DNA of 31,406 nucleotides, from assembly GCA_958407995.1 (NCBI GenBank), contig CATYJU010000023.1:1-31406 (forward strand). The letters are read 5' to 3'. Under the pieces are notes generated by a model, which was given only the letters and a program-made list of their open reading frames with translations, was not told where the DNA came from and did no database searches. This document shows, one piece after another, positions 18,037 through 24,992 of the stretch. The DNA comes from an uncultured Collinsella sp. GTDB taxonomy: Bacteria > Actinomycetota > Coriobacteriia > Coriobacteriales > Coriobacteriaceae. Within the stretch, counting starts at the first letter, position 1. Every line of letters begins with the position of its first letter. Both the position numbers and the translations under genes were made by a program.

Positions 18037-19542
18037 CTATTGGGGAAGCTCAATTTCGTCTTCCGACGGGATGCGGAAGTAGGTCTCGGTCCAGCCGGTG
18101 AGCTTGTGCTCGAGCTCGCGGGTGATGGCGCCATCGAGCATGCGCCAGGTCCAGTTGCCGCCCATGGTGGCGGGAGTGTTGATGCGCGCCTCGTTGCCCA
18201 GGTTGAGCAGGTCCTGCATGGTGTAGATGCAGGTATCGCTTACGCTGGCGGCGATGGTGCGGTTGAGTGCATCGGCCATGGGCTCGCCTGCCTGCTGGTG
18301 GGTGTACAGGGCCGCCTGCTCGCGCTGACGCGGGGTGGCCGTTCCCTCAAACCAACCGCGCGCCGTCTCGTTGTCGTGTGTGCCCACATAGGCGACGGTG
18401 TTGGCAATGTAGTTGTGCGGCAGGTAGTACGAGTTGGTGCCCTCAAAGGCGAACTGCAAGATCTTCATGCCGGGGAAGCCCGAGTTGTCGCGCATGTCGA
18501 TGACGCCGGGGGTGAGGAAGCCCAGGTCTTCGGCGATGATGGGCAGCGTGCCGAGCTTTTCCTCGAGCGTCTTGAAGAACTTGAGGCCGGGGCCCTGCGT
18601 CCACGAACCGTAGGACGAATCGGGTGAGGAGAACGGCACCTCCCAATAGGCCTCGAAGCCGCGGAAGTGATCCAGGCGGATGACATCGTACATGTCGAGG
18701 GCGGCGCGAATGCGGCCCTCCCACCAGGAGAAACCGTCGGCTTCCATGGCGTCCCAGTCGTAGATGGGATTGCCCCAGTACTGGCCGGTGGCCGAGAACT
18801 GGTCGGGCGGCGTGCCGGCGACACTCACAGGATTACCGGCGGCGTCGATCTTAAAGAGCTCGGGCGTGGCCCACATCTCGACGGAGTCGCGCGAGACATA
18901 GATGGGCAGGTCGCCGATGATGAGGATATCGCGCTCGTTGGCATAGGCCTTGAGGCGGCTCCACTGACGATTGAAGAAGTACTGCGTCATCTGGTGGTAG
19001 AGCATGCGCGCGGGATGGGCGGCGCAGACCTTGGCAGAAGCCTCGCCGCGGGTACGGAGCTCTGCGGGCCACTCCCAAAAGGCCTTGAGACCGCACTCCT
19101 CCTTGACGGTCATGAACTCGCAGTAGGGGATGAGCCAGTCTTCGTTTGCTTGGACAAAGTCGTCGAAGTCGGCCGGCTTGTCGGCGGCAAAGCGCTCGGC
19201 GGCGCGGTCGAGAATCTGACGACGGCCACCAAAGATGGCACCATAGTCGACATTGCTGGGGTCGGAGCCCAGGTACACGCCGTCGATATCGCACTGCTCC
19301 AGATAGCCGGCCTCGATAAGCTCGGCAAAGTCGATGAAATTGGGGTTGCCCGCACGGGCCGAGAACGACTGATAGGGCGAGTCGCCATAGCTCGTTGTCG
19401 TAAGGGGGAGAATCTGCCAGTAATGTTGTTTGCACGAGGCGAGGAAATCGACAAAGTCATAGGCGTTCCAGCCAAAGCCGCCGATACCGTAAGGTCCGGG
19501 CAATGACGAAACGGGCATCAGAACGCCGCTTGCACGCTCCAT
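18037..19542 (-). CDS. malQ: 4-alpha-glucanotransferase (amylomaltase)
   Basis: A 501-residue GH77 enzyme that transfers maltosyl or longer units between malto-oligosaccharides, making chains long enough for phosphorylase and releasing glucose. The catalytic nucleophile is in VIRLDHFRGF (D291), the acid/base in IIAEDLG (E338) and the stabilising Asp in GTHDNET (D390), nearly the same numbering as the Thermus enzyme. The N-terminus SGVLMPVSSLPGPYGIG is standard. I chose ATG 19542 because it has GGTGAG seven bases upstream and fits family length. An ATG at 19614 would lie only a few bases after the probable transcription start. An operator-like site sits in its promoter. Confidence 0.95.
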   Translation of the reverse strand: MERASGVLMPVSSLPGPYGIGGFGWNAYDFVDFLASCKQHYWQILPLTTTSYGDSPYQSFSARAGNPNFIDFAELIEAGYLEQCDIDGVYLGSDPSNVDYGAIFGGRRQILDRAAERFAADKPADFDDFVQANEDWLIPYCEFMTVKEECGLKAFWEWPAELRTRGEASAKVCAAHPARMLYHQMTQYFFNRQWSRLKAYANERDILIIGDLPIYVSRDSVEMWATPELFKIDAAGNPVSVAGTPPDQFSATGQYWGNPIYDWDAMEADGFSWWEGRIRAALDMYDVIRLDHFRGFEAYWEVPFSSPDSSYGSWTQGPGLKFFKTLEEKLGTLPIIAEDLGFLTPGVIDMRDNSGFPGMKILQFAFEGTNSYYLPHNYIANTVAYVGTHDNETARGWFEGTATPRQREQAALYTHQQAGEPMADALNRTIAASVSDTCIYTMQDLLNLGNEARINTPATMGGNWTWRMLDGAITRELEHKLTGWTETYFRIPSEDEIELPQ

Positions 19543-19627
19543 GGATGCACTCACCGTCCTTTTGAATAAGGGGCTGCGCCGTAGATGGATAGACGGCTCG
19601 TCCCGAGTTTCCATTGCTATTGTCCCT

Positions 19628-19652
19628 ATTGTAGAACATGTTGTTTAAACAT
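19628..19652 (-). promoter_or_regulatory. malQ promoter -10 and GntR operator candidate
   Basis: TACAAT on the minus strand (19633-19628) is a good -10 box. Immediately upstream, TTGTTTAAACAT (19641-19652 on the plus strand) matches the motif at the PTS, gntR and importer promoters and would sit between the -10 and -35 regions, a repressing position. Confidence 0.5.
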
Positions 19653-19860
19653 GTATAGAGAGAATGAAAAAGTTGCCGACTTTCGGTGAATGGTAGTGCG
19701 CCATAGACGATATGAGTTGAACATTGGGAGCTCCTCCCCTTGCGGCTCTTTTGTGGGTCGGGCGACAATGGTCGTCGTCATTAAAGACCGGCTGCCAGCC
19801 AGGTTGCAACAATGCAAGAAGGGTTCACATTCAGTTGGCCGTTGACACAAACAATCGCGC

Positions 19861-20122
19861 GAAGACCTCGTCTTCTTCGGTAAGTCCAGGCGCGGCAAGA
19901 CGCGCATGGCAGTCGCCCTCACGATGCGCGCGGTCGCCGCGGACATGTCGGTCAGGTTCTGGCAGACCGCGCAGCTGGTTCTCGAGCTCGGCAACGCGAA
20001 GCGCAAGGGAACGCTGTCGAAACTGTTGAACGACGTGTCGCCCGCGAGGCTGCTCGTGCTCGACGAGTTCGTCTACGTCCCCTGCGACGTAGACGGTGCG
20101 AGGGTTCTCTACCAGGTCATTT
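19861..20122 (+). pseudogene. IstB-like ATPase fragment (IS21 family)
   Basis: About 87 codons read as the central part of an IstB transposition helper ATPase. EDLVFFG precedes a P-loop GKSRRGKT, then MAVALTMRAV, VRFWQTAQLVLEL and a Walker B-like LLVLDEFVYVP, ending in LYQVIS where the family would continue with RYE. The N-terminal and C-terminal parts are missing. The P-loop has RR where IstB usually has small residues. It stops at the junction with IS110 sequence on the other strand. Confidence 0.7.
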
Positions 20123-20123
20123 C

Positions 20124-20500
20124 CGTCCATGTAGTGCTCGTAGGCCGCGGCGTCGTCGGGCTCGTCGAAGGAGAGGGACTCCGTCCAGTCCCAGTAGGCC
20201 CCCGTCCAGGCGCCCCTGCGCCTGCCGGCCGGCGTCGTCTCGTCGAAGACGAGGCCGTGGCGCAGCAGGAACTTCGACATCCGCTGCTTGGCGTGTTGCA
20301 GGTCGTCGCGCGCGTCCTCGAGGGCGCTCGTCGGGGACCCACACCTCGACGACGTTGCGGCGCGCCAGCATGCGTGCCAGCCACTCGGCGTCGCGGCGGT
20401 CGTTCTTGCGGCCGCGGTCGGCCGCGGGCCGGTGCATCTTCGGGACCGCCCCGACGACGCAGCCGAGGCCGAGGGCCCGCAGCGCGCGGCCGCGGTTGAT
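20124..20500 (-). pseudogene. IS110-family transposase fragment, frameshifted
   Basis: The first frame (upstream part) reads ALGLGCVVGAVPKMHRPA, then KNDRRDAEWLARML and VEVWVPDE, the end of the DEDD catalytic region of IS110 transposases. After a one-base insertion near 20,330 the next frame continues ALEDARDDLQHAKQRMSKFL, then LRHGLVFDE and AAAYEHYMD. Both the N-terminal catalytic segment and the C-terminal Transposase_20 domain are absent, so it is inactive. Confidence 0.75.
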
Positions 20501-20826
20501 GGTACGACCATTGTCGCCCGACCCACGAGAGAGCTGCAAGGGGAGAGGCCCCAATGTTCAACTCATATCGTCTGTTGTGCCAGAGTCGCTCGGGAAAGCG
20601 CGACCGACGCAGCGCGCTGTTTTCCAGTCACATCCAGTTCGGGTTGATTTCAGCATGCGATAAGAAACTGGATTTGAATTTCGACTCGAAAGATGGGCAA
20701 TGCTGATGAGAAACGCTTGGAGTTCGGGATTGCGCGGCGTGAAGCGACCCTCTTCTTATCGAGTTCGTTACAATGTAGGAAAAACAGTAAGTAAGAAGAC
20801 CTCTGATTGCTTTAGGAGGAGCTGTG

Positions 20827-21363
20827 GTGAATAGCGCCCAGAAGATCGATAAGTCCATCCAGAAGATGATGACTCTCGGAAGAAGGCTTGGGATTCTGTT
20901 TACGGCGCTGTTTATAGCGGTGTGTTGCTGTTCGGTGGTGGTGGTTATTTCCATTGGGCTTATGGCTGCTCAAGGAAACCTATATGATCCATCAAAGACG
21001 GTTTCCGTAGTGGTTCCTTTGATGTATCTTCTGATTTCCGGAGGGGCCACATGGACCCTGCGGGGAATCAGCATGGACATGGCTCATGGCGAATCGCCCT
21101 TTACCCTTTCGCATGCTCGAAGAATCTCGATTATCGGGTGGCTGTTTGTTGCAGCGGCAATAGGTGACCTCTTGTTTTCTCCGGGGTTTCTTTCGATAGT
21201 GATTGGCCCCTTCGACTTGCTGGGGAACGCCTATTCGATGTTTGAAAACCTGGCCCTGCCCATAGATATTGGTGCTGTGCTGGGGGCCGTTTGCTGCTTC
21301 TCGATTTCTGCGATATGGCGCTACGGAGCTCTGCTTCAAGACCAGACCGAGGATTTGGTGTGA
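20827..21363 (+). CDS. DUF2975-like four-helix membrane protein
   Basis: About 178 residues with four hydrophobic segments (about 22-47, 60-78, 100-122 and 150-165) and a short charged tail. The pattern and its pairing with a small XRE regulator match DUF2975 proteins, whose function is not known. GTG 20827 is six bases after AGGAGGA; GTG 20824 is also in frame but too close. The XRE gene follows within nine bases, so the two form an operon. It is lower in GC than the core genes to its left. A TACAAT -10 candidate lies at 20769-20774 with no good -35. Confidence 0.7.
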   Translation: MNSAQKIDKSIQKMMTLGRRLGILFTALFIAVCCCSVVVVISIGLMAAQGNLYDPSKTVSVVVPLMYLLISGGATWTLRGISMDMAHGESPFTLSHARRISIIGWLFVAAAIGDLLFSPGFLSIVIGPFDLLGNAYSMFENLALPIDIGAVLGAVCCFSISAIWRYGALLQDQTEDLV

Positions 21364-21371
21364 GGGGCGGC

Positions 21372-21701
21372 ATGGACTATCTGATTATTGAGCTTGAAAG
21401 CTTATTGCTTCGACGCGGAAAGACGAGTACGGATATCATTCGGGCGACCGGGCACACACCGGCAAGTATCTCAAAAATACGAAATGGCAAGGTGAAGGCA
21501 ATTAGGTTAAAGACATTGCTGGATATTTGCGTAGAGCTTGATTGCCAGCCTGGCGATCTTATTAAGCGCGTCAACGAAAGAGAACTTGAGGAACTGGCGA
21601 CGCGGCGCGCCCGCAACGCGCTAAGCAGGGCGACCGCGACGGGTGATGACCCGGTCCTGGAGTCAGATCATGTTTACGTGGTCGATCTTAGAGACGACTG
21701 A
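21372..21701 (+). CDS. Small XRE-family (YozG/Cro-like) DNA-binding regulator
   Basis: A 109-residue protein. Residues 3-70 form a Cro/CI-type helix-turn-helix: IIELESLLLRRGKTSTDII, ATGHTPASISKIRNGKVKAI, LKTLLDICVELDCQPGDLI. The latter is typical of the small YozG group found next to DUF2975 genes. The C-terminal 40 residues are charged and end in HVYVVDLRDD. Start at ATG 21372 after a GAGGGG site. The gene lies about 180 bases before the RiPP promoter and could control it, though this is only positional inference. Confidence 0.8.
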   Translation: MDYLIIELESLLLRRGKTSTDIIRATGHTPASISKIRNGKVKAIRLKTLLDICVELDCQPGDLIKRVNERELEELATRRARNALSRATATGDDPVLESDHVYVVDLRDD

Positions 21702-21732
21702 GGCTGGAGAATAAAAAAGTATTGAGCAGGTG

Positions 21733-21770
21733 CAGCCCGTGAAAACAACGGTTTTCACGGGCTGTTCATT
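21733..21770 (+). terminator. Terminator of the DUF2975-XRE operon
   Basis: A perfect 14-bp stem, CAGCCCGTGAAAAC (21733-21746) with GTTTTCACGGGCTG (21751-21764), has a four-base loop. The T tract is poor (TTCATT), so termination may be partial. Confidence 0.65.
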
Positions 21771-21872
21771 CAACGTCCTGCAGTGGCCTGTATTTCTCGC
21801 CGCGTCACTGGGGAACGAGAGAGTCATTTCCTGTGCTGGATGCAGGGGGGTGCTTACCTTGTGTAATATATA

Positions 21873-21913
21873 AATAAGCTTATATTGAAATATGATACAT
21901 ATCGAATTAGAAT
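21873..21913 (+). promoter_or_regulatory. Promoter of the RiPP cluster with palindromes
   Basis: TTGAAA (21885-21890), a 17-base spacer and TAGAAT (21908-21913) form a strong promoter in an AT-rich patch. ATAAGCTTAT (21873-21882) and ATATG/CATAT arms (21890-21902) are palindromic and could be operators, the second lying inside the spacer. Confidence 0.65.
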
Positions 21914-21951
21914 AACATTATCAATTCGGTATGCAAGGAAAGGAGGGAGAG

Positions 21952-22071
21952 ATGGATTGGATTAACGAGCCGGAGGAAGGCGTTGCACCCGCGTGCGGCA
22001 ACTGCTTCTTCTACGCGCACGGGGGATGCACGAAGAGGTGCCCCAATCAGTCCTGCACGTTCCGTTTCTAG
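21952..22071 (+). CDS. Cys-rich RiPP precursor peptide 1 (39 aa)
   Basis: This short gene is preceded by AAGGAGGG five bases upstream. It has an acidic start (MDWINEPEEG) and a cysteine-rich remainder with Cys at 15, 18, 26, 30 and 35, the block CFFYAHGG and the end CTFRF. It aligns with the next small gene without gaps, sharing 23 of 39 residues and all five cysteines. Downstream lie a radical SAM/SPASM enzyme and two ABC systems. The combination points to a precursor for thioether-bridged (sactipeptide or ranthipeptide-like) product; the leader would be residues 1-13. No known precursor family is recognised. It could alternatively be a small metal-binding protein. Confidence 0.75.
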   Translation: MDWINEPEEGVAPACGNCFFYAHGGCTKRCPNQSCTFRF

Positions 22072-22117
22072 GGGGCAGAGATGAACTGGCTTTCTACCGC
22101 GAAAGGAGGGGAATGAA

Positions 22118-22237
22118 ATGGAATGGATTACCGAGCCGTCAGCCGGGGCTGAGCCCATGTGCAACAATTGCTTCTTTTACGCGCACGGCAGCTGCAGCAC
22201 CAAGTGTTCTTCACAGGAGTGCACTATCCGCTTTTAG
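22118..22237 (+). CDS. Cys-rich RiPP precursor peptide 2 (39 aa)
   Basis: It starts at ATG 22118 with AAAGGAGGGG about seven bases upstream, 46 bases after the first precursor. Residues begin MEWITEPSAG, then Cys at 15, 18, 26, 30 and 35 with CFFYAHGS, ending CTIRF. Spacing C-x2-C-x7-C-x3-C-x4-C is identical to precursor 1. Variation is confined to residues between the cysteines, which suggests the cysteines and the FFYAHG block matter to the modifying enzyme. Its last codons and stop form the left part of a strong hairpin. Confidence 0.75.
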   Translation: MEWITEPSAGAEPMCNNCFFYAHGSCSTKCSSQECTIRF

Positions 22238-22265
22238 CGGATAGTGCACGCCGTACGGCGTGCAC
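22219..22265 (+). promoter_or_regulatory. Competing hairpins over the precursor 2 stop codon
   Basis: Bases 22219-22231 pair perfectly (13 bp) with 22237-22249 around TTTTA; the stop codon spans the loop and 3' arm. Bases 22244-22252 also pair with 22257-22265, forming a 22-base palindrome with a GTAC centre. The two stems share 22244-22249, so only one can form. With no T run, the structure likely sets the ratio of precursor to downstream mRNA. Confidence 0.65.
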
Positions 22266-22402
22266 AGACTGTTCAAAGATATTTTGGCCAGCAGCGCCTG
22301 AGGGGCGATGTGGCATTGCAATATGGGGGGCGAACCGACGTTACCTATAACCCCGCACAATTGCCATGTCGTCCCTTTTTATTGACGGGGAGGATGTCGT
22401 CC

Positions 22403-23323
22403 ATGCGGGAAGTCCCAGTTGAATTGCGTGCCATATCCAAGAGATATGGCGGGTTTGAAGCGGTTAAATCAGTCTCGTTCTCTTTAATGGAAGGCGAGCT
22501 GTGTGCACTCATTGGGGAGAATGGTGCCGGCAAGAGCACGTTAATTCGATTGATCACGGGGCTTTCGGAGCCATCGTCAGGAACGATCTCGATGTTTGGG
22601 CAAACCGGGAGACGTGAAATACGGAGCTGCAGGGAAAGGCTGGGTTATATGCCCGACCTCAATGCTTCGTATCCTAATCTGACCGCGCGAGACAACTTGG
22701 TCGTTCGCTGTATTGAGTGGGGGCTTCCCACCGATCGTTCCATCGACGGTGTGTTATCAACCGTCGGTTTGGGGGAGGCCGGCGGGAAGAAAGTGAAGAA
22801 CTTCTCAATGGGAATGAGGAGGCGTCTCGATCTGGCCATAGCGTTGCTGGGCGATCCGGAGCTGTTGATCCTGGACGAGCCGACAAACGGCCTGGATCCG
22901 ATGGGGATAGTCGAAGTAAGAAAAATCCTTACGCATCTTAACAAAGATCAAGGTAAAACGATTCTCGTATCCAGCCACAATCTTGAGGAGATGCACAAGC
23001 TGGCAACTGATTACCTCTTCATAAGTCATGGTCGCCTCATTCGAAGGATGACCGCACCTCAGCTGGAAAAGTCATGCCGCGGTGGTTTCGTGTTGCATGT
23101 GGACGATCTGGAGCGAACGAGATCGGTTCTCGGAGATGAGACCTCACATTCTTTTCTGCCGGACGGCAGCGTCCTTATGCGCTATGAGGAGAAAAAGGAA
23201 GGGCGGGGCATTGCAATCGAAGCGCTCTCGACCGCAGGTGTGAGGGTTGCGGAGGCGTATTCTCATAGGAAGAGCCTTGAGGAGTTTTATTCGGAGCTCA
23301 TCGGTCGAGAGAGCGAGCTGTGA
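22403..23323 (+). CDS. ABC transporter ATPase, BcrA/LanF type
   Basis: A 306-residue stand-alone ATPase with Walker A GENGAGKST, signature NFSMGMRRRLDLA, Walker B LLILDEPTNGLDP and the switch histidine in VSSHNLEEM. The MGMR variant signature is common in BcrA-like ATPases of peptide-antibiotic resistance and lantibiotic immunity. The C-terminal 90 residues are the extension typical of that group. ATG 22403 has GGGGAGG nine bases upstream; the in-frame ATG at 22394 is too close. It overlaps the first permease gene (ATGA-type), so the three-gene set is translationally coupled. Likely role: removing the mature peptide from the producer's membrane (inference). Confidence 0.88.
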   Translation: MREVPVELRAISKRYGGFEAVKSVSFSLMEGELCALIGENGAGKSTLIRLITGLSEPSSGTISMFGQTGRREIRSCRERLGYMPDLNASYPNLTARDNLVVRCIEWGLPTDRSIDGVLSTVGLGEAGGKKVKNFSMGMRRRLDLAIALLGDPELLILDEPTNGLDPMGIVEVRKILTHLNKDQGKTILVSSHNLEEMHKLATDYLFISHGRLIRRMTAPQLEKSCRGGFVLHVDDLERTRSVLGDETSHSFLPDGSVLMRYEEKKEGRGIAIEALSTAGVRVAEAYSHRKSLEEFYSELIGRESEL

Positions 23324-24141
23324 TGAAACGCGAGTTCATCTCAGCTTTTCGGAGCGAGGTATGGTTGCTCGCCAGGCACCCGGCGACCGCTCTGATGATT
23401 GCGCTTGCGGCTGTGCTGTATGTGGTTGCGGCTGCGACTTCGTCTGAGGTGCTGATCATGGTCGCCGGTGATGACCCGTATACGCTTGGAGGGGCTATAG
23501 GTTTTATTGGAAACCTAGTGGATGCAGGGGACGTTTTGGGCTCTGTTGCCCGGACGTCTTTTGCGTCTACAGTGGTCTGGATTCCGGTGACGATTCTCTA
23601 CGCGGTTTACGCTACGTCGAGAGACTTTGAATCCGTGGCTTACGCCGTATCGAGATCGCGAGGGGTGTCGCAGGCGGCGATTGTGATCACGAAGCTGTTG
23701 GTGAACTGCACTCTGGTCGGTGCCGTGTATCTTCTTTCTACGACTGCGCTGTATTTAACCAAGATGGCCCAATGGGACGTTGGGGCCTCGTGCTCAGGGT
23801 TTGCCCAATTTGTATCGATTGCGCTGATGATCGCGCTGCTGCTCATTTCGATGTACGCCGCTACCTTCGCCCTGTATTTGCTCACGAGGAGTGTGGTGGC
23901 GAGCAGCGTCGTTGCAATAGCGGTTTCGACATTTGTGATGGTGTGGTTCCCAAGTACATACGGAAGCGGTCAGCCCAGCTTGCTGCTCATGCTCTCGCCC
24001 GTGTATTACCTGATGAACCTGTGTTCCCTGAGTATGCAGAATGTTGGTGTAATTCAGGTTTTGCTGTATGCGGGCGGCACTGTGCTTGTGTCGGTTGGAG
24101 TTGCGCTCGTCTCGCTATTTGTAAGGACGGCGGTTCGATGA
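23323..24141 (+). CDS. ABC-2 type permease (LanE/G-like), first subunit
   Basis: About 272 residues with six hydrophobic segments and no catalytic motifs, consistent with the ABC-2 membrane subunit family. An amphipathic start (MKREFISAFRSEVWLLAR) precedes the first segment, as in BcrB/LanE proteins. The ATG overlaps the ATPase stop, and its stop overlaps the next permease start (ATGA). It would pair with the second permease and the ATPase as an immunity or efflux pump. Confidence 0.82.
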   Translation: MKREFISAFRSEVWLLARHPATALMIALAAVLYVVAAATSSEVLIMVAGDDPYTLGGAIGFIGNLVDAGDVLGSVARTSFASTVVWIPVTILYAVYATSRDFESVAYAVSRSRGVSQAAIVITKLLVNCTLVGAVYLLSTTALYLTKMAQWDVGASCSGFAQFVSIALMIALLLISMYAATFALYLLTRSVVASSVVAIAVSTFVMVWFPSTYGSGQPSLLLMLSPVYYLMNLCSLSMQNVGVIQVLLYAGGTVLVSVGVALVSLFVRTAVR

Positions 24142-24926
24142 ATCTTGGGATGTCGGTCAGGGCGGAACTGTTCCGCGCAAGGAGAATGAAACTCGCCGTG
24201 ATAATAGCGCTGATGTATTTGGGCATCGCGGGGATTTATGTGTTTGCCGGGTCCGGCGCATGGGTCTCCGCAGGGGGAGAGGGCCAGTTCTTTGGCTTTT
24301 CCGCCGATCCGGGCTATCTTTTCTCGATAGGGGTTGGGCCAACGGGTATCTCTTCCTGGCTAAGTGTCGTCTCCATGGCGCATACGGTGTTCTTCCCAAT
24401 CGTCTCTGTTGTTGTGGCGGGGACGCTATTCGGTGATGCGACGAGCGTGTCGGCAAGGGGAGTTTCGATTGCTCGGGGCTTCCGCAGCTGGCAGCTGTTT
24501 GCGGCAAAGACATTGGCTTGCGAAGTGTATACGCTGTGCCCCTACATCGTGTTTACTCTCGGTGTCGCTGCGGTCTTTGCCGTGTGCTCCGGAAGCGGTC
24601 TAGACAGCCTTACGGTTGGTAATGTGACCTCGGCACTCCTGTCGAATATCGTTATAGACGCCGCTTATACGCTGATGGTTGCGGTTGCATATGAGGTGTT
24701 CAGGATCAGATCTCTTGTGTCGGGAGCCTTGCTGGTCGCAACGTTCGCGGGCCTTGTTATCGCGATGAGTTTCCCAACCGTTTTACCCCCGGTTCACATG
24801 GCTTATTGGATGAGGGCGTGCGGGGCTGCCGGCGGGACGGTCCTGATGGCTGCATGCGGCCATGCGGTCATCGTGTCGCTCGCATGTCTATTGCTGCTTT
24901 CGTGCAGTTTTTATCGAAGAAGGTAG
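24138..24926 (+). CDS. ABC-2 type permease (LanE/G-like), second subunit
   Basis: A 262-residue membrane protein with about six hydrophobic segments. It starts MNLGMSVRAELFRARRMKLA, a polar basic helix like its neighbour's, and ends in a short basic tail. A four-base ATGA overlap links it to the first permease. ATPase plus two different permeases is the LanFEG arrangement of lantibiotic self-protection; sequence similarity to any named LanE/G was not tested. A 66-base gap separates it from the radical SAM gene. Confidence 0.82.
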   Translation: MNLGMSVRAELFRARRMKLAVIIALMYLGIAGIYVFAGSGAWVSAGGEGQFFGFSADPGYLFSIGVGPTGISSWLSVVSMAHTVFFPIVSVVVAGTLFGDATSVSARGVSIARGFRSWQLFAAKTLACEVYTLCPYIVFTLGVAAVFAVCSGSGLDSLTVGNVTSALLSNIVIDAAYTLMVAVAYEVFRIRSLVSGALLVATFAGLVIAMSFPTVLPPVHMAYWMRACGAAGGTVLMAACGHAVIVSLACLLLLSCSFYRRR

Positions 24927-24992
24927 TGCGCTGGCGTATGCGCAGCGTCTGAGGGTCGATATGGATTTGATTGGAAATGGAGATGGTGCGAA

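Larger units (their letters stand above)
19705..20573. mobile_element. IS-remnant chimera bounded by inverted ends of about 70 bp
   Basis: Bases 19705-19775 and 20504-20573 are near-identical in inverted orientation; the outer 23 and inner 22-23 bases match perfectly. Between them lie an IstB piece on the plus strand and an IS110-transposase piece on the minus strand, meeting near 20,123. Neither is complete, so the unit cannot move by itself. It marks the left edge of the accessory region. Bases 19,776-19,860 hold no recognisable gene. Confidence 0.7.

Noticed and set aside
21907..22167. An 86-codon minus-strand frame across the Cys-rich peptides
   Set aside because: No ribosome-binding site or domain, and the opposite-strand peptides are supported by two aligned copies each with a strong Shine-Dalgarno sequence.
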